NCBI GenBank assembly: GCA_002789895.1
Contig: PFUC01000052.1
Span: 1 to 8,482, forward strand
Direction: 5' to 3'
DNA from: Candidatus Collierbacteria bacterium CG_4_9_14_3_um_filter_43_16
GTDB taxonomy: Bacteria > Patescibacteriota > Microgenomatia > UBA1400 > MFAQ01
Length of the DNA stretch: 8,482 bases
Position numbers and translations under genes: made by a program. The notes beneath the pieces were generated by a model that saw nothing but the letters and a program-made list of their open reading frames with translations, was not told the DNA's origin and searched no databases. Shown piece by piece: positions 1 to 5,675 of this stretch. Position 1 is the first letter of the stretch. Each line of letters begins with the position of its first letter.

Positions 1-445
1 TGGTCGTAGCGGTATCTACTCTGAGCTGTTGACTGTTGGTCGGCGTTGAGATCACGGGTGCGTCAGGGGCTGCGTCGGTACAACAAGATTGGGTATTGCA
101 TGATTGGGACCAGGTACTACATCCATCGGTACAGGTCCGAGTTCCTCCACCGCAACTAACAGAACACGAGCCACAGGTAGTTGTTACAGGGGTACAAGAA
201 GAAGTCCTCCAATTACAGTCCGTCCCTCCAGCCTGTCCACACGGTCCGCACGAGACACTGTTCAAACAGGCGGATTCATTATTGCCACTGCATGTTTCCG
301 TATAATGAGAGGCTAAACAGCCACCCGCATTATCATCGTCATAGCATTGAAGTGCCCCGGAACAAGCAGCGTTGGCATTTGTCACCGAAAAAAATAGAAA
401 TATAGACAAAAACAAAACAGACATCGACCTTCTCAAGTAATTCAT
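1..445 (-). CDS. Secreted cysteine-rich protein with thrombospondin type 1-like segment (partial, C-terminus beyond left edge)
   Basis: Reading leftwards from the ATG at 445, 148 codons stay open to the window edge, so the C-terminus is missing. Residues 1-26 form a classical signal peptide: basic N-LRR, a hydrophobic stretch rich in L/F/S, and an A-N-A cleavage site before A-C. The mature part has 17 cysteines between residues 28 and 122. Around residues 91-106 the pattern CGSCSVSCGGGTRTC resembles the core of thrombospondin type 1 repeats (CSxTCGGGxxxRxRxC), followed by W112 and more cysteines. After residue 123 the cysteines stop and a Pro/Thr/Ser-rich stretch (DAAPDAPVISTP) begins, as at the entry to a further extracellular domain. 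The start codon overlaps the stop of the upstream gene (ATGA), indicating translational coupling. The protein is probably exported and disulfide-bonded, perhaps for adhesion; the ligand is unknown. Confidence 0.8.
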   Translation of the reverse strand, partial: MNYLRRSMSVLFLSIFLFFSVTNANAACSGALQCYDDDNAGGCLASHYTETCSGNNESACLNSVSCGPCGQAGGTDCNWRTSSCTPVTTTCGSCSVSCGGGTRTCTDGCSTWSQSCNTQSCCTDAAPDAPVISTPTNSQQLRVDTATT

Positions 446-1011
446 CTTATTTCAAATACATTTCCATATTGCGCAAGTCCATACTCAATCTGATCATACA
501 AAGCCCCGAGACGTGAAATGTCTTCATTATCGCTGAGACAACGTAAACCAAACTTATTGATCAATTGCGCCCTGTCCGCAGTCTTTTCAATCGATTTACT
601 GAAGAAAAAGTCTCTCACTTTTAGCTTATTATTTAAATAGCTTCGCGAGAAAGAACATCCCACTGTAGGGGCTATTCCTATTGCCTCAGGTCTATTCCAA
701 AAAGACATCTTGCCTAATTTGGGTAGTTTCCCAGACTCGTATCTTATCCAATAGAACTTGTCGTGATCCAGCAAAGAATTATCTTCTAGATAATCAATAT
801 AATTTTTTAGCCCTTGTGGGGACGTCAATACTACGTCAGAAAATGGGCCCAGACCACTTACTAAGACATTTTTATATACCCTCACCCCCCCCAACAGCCA
901 AAACATCAACAAAGAGCCTCCAATTCCAAGAAAAACGCTACAGACCACAATCCATTTATATCTCACCCCTAAAGTATTCCATTTTTTCCTACTTAAGTCA
1001 ATCTCTCTCAA
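442..1011 (-). CDS. Hypothetical single-pass membrane protein (189 aa)
   Basis: I do not recognise this family. A short basic N-terminus (R2, R8, K9, K10, R17, K19) is followed by one membrane segment at about residues 20-41 and a 145-residue polar C-terminal part. The positive-inside rule predicts the C-terminal part lies outside. That part has two cysteines (C119 and C158 by my count) and several aromatic residues, with no catalytic motif I can name. The gene follows the 567-residue surface protein after four bases and overlaps the next gene by the ATGA motif, so all three are probably co-transcribed. The start is uncertain. TTG at 1011 gives the full frame, but the AAGGA before it is only one base away. 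GTG at 966 would still keep the membrane segment. Confidence 0.7.
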   Translation of the reverse strand: MREIDLSRKKWNTLGVRYKWIVVCSVFLGIGGSLLMFWLLGGVRVYKNVLVSGLGPFSDVVLTSPQGLKNYIDYLEDNSLLDHDKFYWIRYESGKLPKLGKMSFWNRPEAIGIAPTVGCSFSRSYLNNKLKVRDFFFSKSIEKTADRAQLINKFGLRCLSDNEDISRLGALYDQIEYGLAQYGNVFEIR

Positions 1012-1015
1012 GTCC

Positions 1016-2719
1016 TTATTTCAGCTCCACAATTCCTGCTTCCATCGTCACATCATCATAAGGTACAGCGCCACCAGATGTCTTACATGTAGGCATATAA
1101 CAATAATTAGGTTGTTCATGAACCACCCTGGTGAAGTTTTGCTGAGCTTTTACATAGATCATCCACCCGGCCGTATATTTCTGTATATCCGTCTGATCGA
1201 TTATCCCATCGGCTCCGCCAAATGGCATTTCAAAAGCCCAAGCAGGCAGTTCATGATCAAAATGCATATTTTCCAAGTTCCCCTGGATAAAAACAGCTCT
1301 TCCGTCGGGAGTAATCATTAACCCAAACATTTCAAATCGCACATTTGGCTTGATTCCACCCTTGCTGTTATATTCAAATATTTTATCTATCGCTTCCTTA
1401 TATTGCTTATATTCGTCTAAGGTAAACATCATCGTCGTAAAATCTTCAAGATAAACTCCCTCTCTGAGCTTACTCACCTGAGGGGTATATCTCAATCCAT
1501 AAATGCTAGAATCTCCTCCCGTTAACCATTTGTACTCAATTCCGTTTACTGTAAAAGGCATATAGTACAGTCTCCCATCGGGTCCTTTACTCTCTCTTAA
1601 AAAGGCCAAGAATTGATCGACTGTCGGTGTCTCTGTCCCCAATAAAGCTTGAAGGAATTTTCCGTTATACTCCTTATTCGCAATTAAAGCTCCTAGCATT
1701 TCCCGATAGGCCTTTTCAGGATCTTTGAACTCCATACCCAAATCCAATTCTTCAACTTGGGAGATAGTTTCGGTGCCTTGGGCTGGCCAGATGATTTTTT
1801 CTGATCCTACTTCTGTAGGAGTAACAATTTCAGTCGGGGTTTTGCATGATTTCGGTGTAGGTGAGACAATCTTGGTGGGTTTGGGTCTAGGTGAGGCAAT
1901 TCTGGTAGGTGCATCCTTCGTTTGTTTGGCTGATGTGGTGGAGGTGGCGGCGACTACGAGTGTTTCGTGACTGCCAGAACCGCCTGCGTCGACGGGCTGA
2001 GCTCCGCAAGCCGCAAGTATGAAAGAGGCAATGAACATAGTCGTAATAATCGGCACGGCAACGCTTCTCCCTAATCTGGGAACATAAACCTTGGTGTTTT
2101 TATCCAGCACCACATGTTTCCCTCTGGATATTTCAGCCAAAAGTAAAGACATGGCTTCTTCTGCTTCTGCGATTGCCTCCCATTTCAGTGCCGGATAGAC
2201 GTCGGTCATTATCGGTTTTACTGCCTCAATGTTAGCCAAAGTTACCAGTAAAGCGGACATTTGTTGTTCGACTGTCGCCTTAATATTGTCCTCTAGCTGG
2301 GTAAACTCCAATGCTTTTTTGGTAGAAACACGAATTAGTTTCTTTTTAGCTTCGTTCCAAATCGAGCCTTCGAGATCGGGACGTGGTTTCAAGGCATTCT
2401 CGACCCAAAATTTAACCTCCGTCCGAGCATCTTTGGAACTAGTTCCCTCTTCCTTTTCTCCAAAAATACCCACCTCTCCGATAACGTCCTTGTAGTGCTC
2501 TTCTAGAGTTGGTCTAAACATTTCTGACCAAAATCGAACCAAAGAAGATACTCGGAATGGGGTATCCTTCTCGAATTCCTTGAATCTTTCGGGGCTCTGT
2601 ATATATCCAATCCTCTTCAATTCTTCAAATGAGCGCTCAGCTTCGTTTTGTTCCGAGTTTTTGTCCATACCAATAAACATATCACGATCCTGAAGAAAAA
2701 GAGAGAATTCACTATTCAT
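1016..2719 (-). CDS. Membrane-anchored surface protein with internal lipobox and Pro/Thr-rich linker (567 aa)
   Basis: I do not recognise a named family. The protein has four visible parts. Residues 1-215 are charged, mostly helical and look cytoplasmic. Residues 219-237 are hydrophobic and end in a lipobox-like L-A-A-C-G with Cys238. Residues about 245-305 are a low-complexity Thr/Pro/Ser/Lys linker with repeated SPxPK units, typical of an extracellular spacer. Residues 310-567 are a globular domain with W, Y and G-rich turns and two late cysteines (C540, C545). The layout suggests an N-terminal cytoplasmic part, one membrane anchor and an outside domain. The ATG at 2719 sits seven bases after a good -10 box, so a leaderless start fits. 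An alternative ATG at 2680 has AGGA seven bases upstream. An internal GTG at 2113 could instead start a normal lipoprotein. It heads the leftward surface-protein set. Confidence 0.8.
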   Translation of the reverse strand: MNSEFSLFLQDRDMFIGMDKNSEQNEAERSFEELKRIGYIQSPERFKEFEKDTPFRVSSLVRFWSEMFRPTLEEHYKDVIGEVGIFGEKEEGTSSKDARTEVKFWVENALKPRPDLEGSIWNEAKKKLIRVSTKKALEFTQLEDNIKATVEQQMSALLVTLANIEAVKPIMTDVYPALKWEAIAEAEEAMSLLLAEISRGKHVVLDKNTKVYVPRLGRSVAVPIITTMFIASFILAACGAQPVDAGGSGSHETLVVAATSTTSAKQTKDAPTRIASPRPKPTKIVSPTPKSCKTPTEIVTPTEVGSEKIIWPAQGTETISQVEELDLGMEFKDPEKAYREMLGALIANKEYNGKFLQALLGTETPTVDQFLAFLRESKGPDGRLYYMPFTVNGIEYKWLTGGDSSIYGLRYTPQVSKLREGVYLEDFTTMMFTLDEYKQYKEAIDKIFEYNSKGGIKPNVRFEMFGLMITPDGRAVFIQGNLENMHFDHELPAWAFEMPFGGADGIIDQTDIQKYTAGWMIYVKAQQNFTRVVHEQPNYCYMPTCKTSGGAVPYDDVTMEAGIVELK

Positions 2720-2726
2720 TGGGCTT

Positions 2727-2755
2727 ATTTTACCCCTTTTGGAGTATTATGTCAA
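2727..2755 (-). promoter_or_regulatory. Sigma-70-type promoter of the leftward surface-protein operon
   Basis: On the minus strand, TTGACA (2750-2755) is followed by a spacer of exactly 17 bases and TAAAAT (2727-2732). The -35 box is a perfect consensus match and the -10 box differs at one position. The ATG at 2719 begins eight bases after the -10 box, where transcription would be expected to start, so the mRNA would have little or no leader. Confidence 0.7.
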
Positions 2756-2935
2756 GGCTATAGGCTGGGTGTGTAAACAGTACACACAAATTATTACCCA
2801 ATATACACAGCCAATACGTATCCAACCATCTTTCTACAGGACAACTCTATTATTTAACGACAAGTCGTCTGAAGAACAGCCCACGCCAAAAATGCACAAA
2901 AATGTCTTTTGGATAGAAGTCAAAAAGACAATTTT
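2756..2935. other. Non-coding part of the intergenic region with weak inverted repeats
   Basis: Together with the following stretch to 3074, this makes more than 300 bases without a convincing gene. Short frames exist on both strands (2739-2963 plus, 2834-3049 minus), but they lack ribosome binding sites and have unnatural composition. A perfect 7-bp inverted repeat with a 5-base loop (GTGTGTA 2769-2775, TACACAC 2781-2787) lies 13 bases upstream of the -35 box of the leftward promoter and could be an operator. A weaker A/T-only hairpin pairs GTCTTTT (2904-2910) with AAAAGAC (2923-2929). No tRNA or terminator was seen. Confidence 0.45.
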
Positions 2936-2973
2936 CCCTAAGGTCAAAGGTATTAGTATATAAGATATTTTTC
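2936..2973 (+). repeat. Left copy of a flanking direct repeat
   Basis: This stretch shares two exact blocks, CCCTAAGGTCAAA (13 bases) and TATAAGATATTTTTC (15 bases), with 7222-7257 in the same orientation. The blocks are separated by 10 bases here and 8 in the other copy. An ACAATT lies just before the first block in both places. The two copies bracket the AT-rich island, which suggests an insertion boundary or duplicated target, although a shared regulatory element is also possible. Confidence 0.6.
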
Positions 2974-3000
2974 CCCCATTTAGGTAACAATCACGCATGA

Positions 3001-3031
3001 ATTGTTGTACTAACAATCGAAGAGATATAAT
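3001..3031 (+). promoter_or_regulatory. Promoter and possible operator of the peptide/radical SAM operon
   Basis: TATAAT (3026-3031) is a perfect -10 box. TTGTTG (3002-3007) lies 18 bases upstream and matches the first three -35 positions. An inverted repeat, ATTGTT (3001-3006) and AACAAT (3012-3017), covers the -35 box, and a third half-site AACAAT sits at 2986-2991. This arrangement suits a repressor or activator site. Transcription would begin near 3038, leaving a leader of roughly 37 bases that contains the strong ribosome binding site. Confidence 0.5.
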
Positions 3032-3057
3032 ATAAACCATATTGAACAATTTAAACG

Positions 3058-3068
3058 AAAGGTGGTGA
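3058..3068 (+). promoter_or_regulatory. Strong ribosome binding site of the precursor peptide gene
   Basis: AAAGGTGGTGA matches the ideal AAAGGAGGTGA at ten of eleven positions and lies six bases before the GTG at 3075. It is by far the best ribosome binding site in the window. An in-frame TGA (3072-3074) directly precedes the GTG, so no upstream start is possible in that frame. This site decides that the 29-codon frame is a real and highly translated gene. Confidence 0.8.
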
Positions 3069-3074
3069 GTTTGA

Positions 3075-3164
3075 GTGAAAAAAGCTAAAAAGATTGTCGC
3101 CGATTTGAAGGCTAAACTAACCCCTAAGGTTATTATCTTTAAGACTTGGGGTAGAGCTGCGTAA
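3075..3164 (+). CDS. Putative RiPP precursor peptide (29 aa), substrate of the adjacent radical SAM maturase
   Basis: The GTG-started frame encodes 29 residues ending at TAA 3162-3164. Residues 1-16 are lysine-rich and amphipathic (KKAKK at 2-6, then I-V-A-D-L-K-A-K-L), as expected for a helical leader. Residues 17-29 (P-K-V-I-I-F-K-T-W-G-R-A-A) look like the core. F22 and W25 are the only aromatic residues, each followed two places on by a polar residue (T24, R27). There is no Cys, so thioether or disulfide chemistry is excluded. Placement directly before a radical SAM/SPASM gene and a PqqD-like gene is the standard order in this RiPP class. The type of crosslink is inference: a three-residue Trp or Phe cyclophane or a Lys-Trp bond are candidates. 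I recognise no known family member by sequence. Confidence 0.75.
   Translation: MKKAKKIVADLKAKLTPKVIIFKTWGRAA
3120..3152 (+). other. Stem-loop inside the core-peptide codons
   Basis: ACCCC (3120-3124) pairs with GGGGT (3148-3152), and after one bulged T, AAG (3126-3128) pairs with CTT (3145-3147). The stem of eight pairs encloses the middle of the core region. It may stabilise the short transcript or slow ribosomes or polymerase before the maturase gene. It could also be a by-product of the codons. Confidence 0.4.
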
Positions 3165-3184
3165 CACGATTTAGTATAATCGTG
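3165..3184 (+). other. Intercistronic hairpin between precursor and maturase genes
   Basis: CACGATT (3165-3171) and AATCGTG (3178-3184) form a perfect 7-bp stem with a 6-base loop, beginning right after the precursor stop codon and ending five bases before the maturase ATG. No U-run follows, so it is not a standard terminator. Hairpins in this position often keep the precursor in excess over the enzyme by attenuation or by protecting the 3' end of processed mRNA. The downstream arm overlaps TATAAT (3175-3180), a possible internal -10 box. Confidence 0.55.
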
Positions 3185-3189
3185 GCAAT

Positions 3190-4287
3190 ATGAGGAGTTA
3201 TTTATCAGCTCCGTTGAGGGTTGATTTGAATTTGACCAGCCGATGTCACCTTAGGTGTAAGTATTGTTATGCATCTGCTGGTGGTATACGAAATGAAACC
3301 GAATTATCAATCTCTGATTTGGAGAAGTTTTTTATTGAACTTGAGGAAATGGGAGTTTTTAGGATACAGTTGGCTGGTGGAGAACCAACCATGAGAAAAG
3401 ATTTTCCCGATATCTTATCCCTTCTTGAAAAATTCAAATTTTCTGTCTCTCTTAATACAACCGGACTATTTCTCTCAAAAGATATTTGTAAAAGAATTGC
3501 CAAAGGTAATTTTGAACTGGTGACCGTTTCACTAGAAGGAGATACGGCAGAATTACATGAAAAGATCAAGGGTGGTAAATCCTTCCCAAAGGCCATCGAT
3601 GCCATCAAAGCCCTAAAAAAAGAAAATATTAATACGGCAATTGGTATTACCCTCAATTCGTTTAATATTGATTCAATTTTTAGAATAATTGACCTAGTAA
3701 GGACATTGGGAGTTGATTTGGTAGGCATTCAGGTACTTTGTCCGGTTGGTAGGTTATCTGAAAACCCAGATTTAGTTCCAGGAAATAAGAGATACACTGA
3801 ATTTGTTACACATTTGATTGACTATCAAACTAAAAATCCCTTTCCCAAAGTCAATTTGAATGTTACCAATGAAGGGGCTGTTTGTTGGGAGTATTATTTT
3901 CCACTACAACAACTAGGAAAAATAAAACAACTAAAAGAAATATGGGAACAAAATATTAAGCATGATGAAAAAGAGATCTCCTGTGTTGCGGGAATATCAG
4001 TTTGTTCTGTGGGTGCCGACGGTGAAGTTTACCCTTGTGAAATGTTTATCTCAGATATAAATATGTCAGCAGGTAACATCCGAACTAAAAACTTCAAAAA
4101 AATTTGGGGGAAGTCGGAGCTATTCAAAAAATTTAGAAATCTTAAAAAGTCAAATCTTACTGGGCCATGTTCGTTATGCAAATATAGGTGGTGTGGTGCT
4201 GGCTGTCGCGCAGCAGCGTATTACATGACAGGTGATTTAAATGGTACCGATAAACATTGCTATTATGCCCAAAGTCCAAAACAATAA
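3190..4287 (+). CDS. Radical SAM/SPASM peptide maturase (365 aa)
   Basis: This enzyme probably uses S-adenosylmethionine and a [4Fe-4S] cluster to abstract hydrogen from a peptide side chain and form a crosslink. The cluster motif is C19-H-L-R-C23-K-Y-C26. A GGEP motif for SAM binding follows at 63-66. The central TIM-barrel part runs to about residue 225. The C-terminal SPASM domain carries C265, C272, C283 (in DGEVYPC), then C327-x2-C330-x4-C335-x3-C339 and C357, enough ligands for two auxiliary clusters. This is the layout of PqqE, AlbA and SuiB-like maturases. There is no PqqD-like domain at the N-terminus; the next gene supplies it. The ATG at 3190 has almost no ribosome binding site, which would hold expression below that of the precursor. 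The sequence does not reveal the exact crosslink. Confidence 0.92.
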   Translation: MRSYLSAPLRVDLNLTSRCHLRCKYCYASAGGIRNETELSISDLEKFFIELEEMGVFRIQLAGGEPTMRKDFPDILSLLEKFKFSVSLNTTGLFLSKDICKRIAKGNFELVTVSLEGDTAELHEKIKGGKSFPKAIDAIKALKKENINTAIGITLNSFNIDSIFRIIDLVRTLGVDLVGIQVLCPVGRLSENPDLVPGNKRYTEFVTHLIDYQTKNPFPKVNLNVTNEGAVCWEYYFPLQQLGKIKQLKEIWEQNIKHDEKEISCVAGISVCSVGADGEVYPCEMFISDINMSAGNIRTKNFKKIWGKSELFKKFRNLKKSNLTGPCSLCKYRWCGAGCRAAAYYMTGDLNGTDKHCYYAQSPKQ

Positions 4288-4558
4288 TTTATTCGAAATT
4301 GGCTGTGGCAGGAACAGAATTTTATACCGCCGTGAGAGAGAAGGGTATTGCGTCTATTTATGTAATCAAATGAAATTTTATTTTCTCGATAAAATCAGTG
4401 GAATGTTATTCCTTAATCATATGAACGCCCTAACTCGTAACGAAGTCGAAAAAGAAATTAACAAAACATTAGGTTACTCAATTGAACCATCTACTTTTGA
4501 AAAAGTAAAAAAACAATATTTAGAGGATTTACCCAAAGAACTTCTATCTACTTTTTAG
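4241..4558 (+). CDS. PqqD-like protein, probable RiPP recognition element (105 aa)
   Basis: The likely role is to bind the leader of the 29-residue peptide and present it to the maturase. The sequence fits the PqqD fold. Residues about 22-55 look like the beta part (ILYRRE, CVYL, KFYFLDKIS), with FYFLDKISGMLFL resembling the LN-x2-A/G-x3-W/L region. Then comes a helix with T66-R-N-E-V-E-K-E-I, as in the conserved T-x-E-E-I helix, and a final long helix at 83-102. At about 105 residues it is close to the usual PqqD length. The ATG at 4241 lies inside the maturase gene, with a 47-base overlap, and has AGGTGA (4230-4235) five bases upstream. A second in-frame ATG at 4265 is possible. Its 3' end overlaps the convergent methyltransferase gene by 11 bases. 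The family call rests on pattern recognition, not on a search. Confidence 0.65.
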   Translation: MVPINIAIMPKVQNNNLFEIGCGRNRILYRREREGYCVYLCNQMKFYFLDKISGMLFLNHMNALTRNEVEKEINKTLGYSIEPSTFEKVKKQYLEDLPKELLSTF

Positions 4559-5675
4559 CCATTAGAAGTTTGTATGCCGGCGTTCTTGCCACAATTTCAC
4601 AATTTCCAAAGATATTCTTAATCGATTTTTCGTAAGGCAAAAAGGCATTACAGACAATATAGATTTTTCCATTAGGGCTTAAAGAAAAGTAACTCTTTTT
4701 GATAAATTCTGACGCAACGATCTTTGAAGTTTGTTTTCCTAGATGAAATGGTGGGTTGGAGACGATTAAGTCGAATTTTCTTTCTTTTATCTTATCGAAC
4801 TCATTACTTAGAAAAACAGCAAAGTTCTCGGAGTTATTCTTTATCAGATTGTCTTTGGTGACCTCCGTTGCCGCATAGTCGTCATCAACATAAGTAACGT
4901 CTATATTTTTTCCTAATTTAGATATCGCAATTCCAATCACGCCCGAACCACATCCTAAATCTAGAATTTTTGATCCATCTTCAACTTCCACGTTTTCTAT
5001 TAATAGTTTGGTTGCCGGATCTAATTTTCCCTTAGCGAATACTCGTTCATCTAGTTTTAAGTCTATTTCCAAACCTCTAACTTCAAATTTGTTAAATATT
5101 GATTCCTGGTTCAAGTTTTGATAAGCATAATCATCTGGCTTTTTCAACCTAATCAAATGAATTCCATGTTTGAAGGCCATTGTTTCAGAAGTCGATGAAG
5201 TTAATTTAGATATATGCTTAGATACAGACTGCACACCCTCTTTTTTGGCTCCGACTATTAGCAAATACCCATCAGGTTTCAATTGCGACATTGCCCTCAA
5301 GGACGTATCGATTATCAATTTTTTTCTTTTTTCCAGTATAGTTCTGATAATCGCAATGTCGAAGTTTTTGCCTATTTCATTAATTTGGTTTGGGTAAAGA
5401 ACTTGGCCATGTTTCACTTGATTATTTTTCAAATTTTCTGAAACAGCTTCAAAATCTCTGATGTTCGTTACTACCTCCACAACATTTATTTTCGGATTCC
5501 GTCTAGTAGAGATTATTCCAATTGACCCTGTTGGCGAAAAGTATTCTATTAGAGTATCAGTATGCCCAAAATCAATGTTTTCAATTACCAGTTTAGTAGC
5601 TGGATCCTTGATCTCGATTTCTGATCTTTCGTTATCCTCTAGTTTGATTTCCTCAAATAAATTATTAGTTTTCAT
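4548..5675 (-). CDS. Two-domain RsmC-like class I methyltransferase (375 aa)
   Basis: The protein consists of two related halves, each opening with the same phrase: DPATKLVIEN (24-33) and DPATKLLIEN (219-228). The C-terminal half is the active one, with the SAM-binding glycine-rich motif DLGCGSG (239-245), an acidic D264-D-D at the end of strand 2, and the N-P-P-F catalytic motif (307-310, in NPPFHLG). The N-terminal half lacks the GxGxG loop and looks like a degenerate copy. This architecture and the NPPFHxG motif match RsmC and RlmG, which methylate guanine N2 in rRNA; RsmC of E. coli is 343 residues. The NPPF motif also occurs in enzymes acting on amino groups of other substrates, so a peptide or sugar substrate cannot be excluded. 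The ATG overlaps the end of the glycosyltransferase gene by 11 bases, indicating coupling. Confidence 0.8.
   Translation of the reverse strand: MKTNNLFEEIKLEDNERSEIEIKDPATKLVIENIDFGHTDTLIEYFSPTGSIGIISTRRNPKINVVEVVTNIRDFEAVSENLKNNQVKHGQVLYPNQINEIGKNFDIAIIRTILEKRKKLIIDTSLRAMSQLKPDGYLLIVGAKKEGVQSVSKHISKLTSSTSETMAFKHGIHLIRLKKPDDYAYQNLNQESIFNKFEVRGLEIDLKLDERVFAKGKLDPATKLLIENVEVEDGSKILDLGCGSGVIGIAISKLGKNIDVTYVDDDYAATEVTKDNLIKNNSENFAVFLSNEFDKIKERKFDLIVSNPPFHLGKQTSKIVASEFIKKSYFSLSPNGKIYIVCNAFLPYEKSIKNIFGNCEIVARTPAYKLLMAKK

Noticed and set aside
36..405. Plus-strand frames of 70-89 codons at the left edge
   Set aside because: They are shadows of the minus-strand Cys-rich secreted protein, which has a signal peptide, a coupled start and a meaningful Cys pattern.
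2739..3049. Short frames of 71-74 codons on both strands in the intergenic region
   Set aside because: No ribosome binding site, odd composition, and overlap with promoter elements and the direct repeat.
3075..3164. Streptide-type K-x-x-x-W crosslink motif in the precursor
   Set aside because: The only Trp (W25) has Lys at 23 and 18, so the required four-residue spacing is absent.
3165..3184. Rho-independent terminator between precursor and maturase
   Set aside because: The stem is perfect, but no U-run follows and the maturase start comes five bases later; an attenuating or stabilising hairpin fits better.
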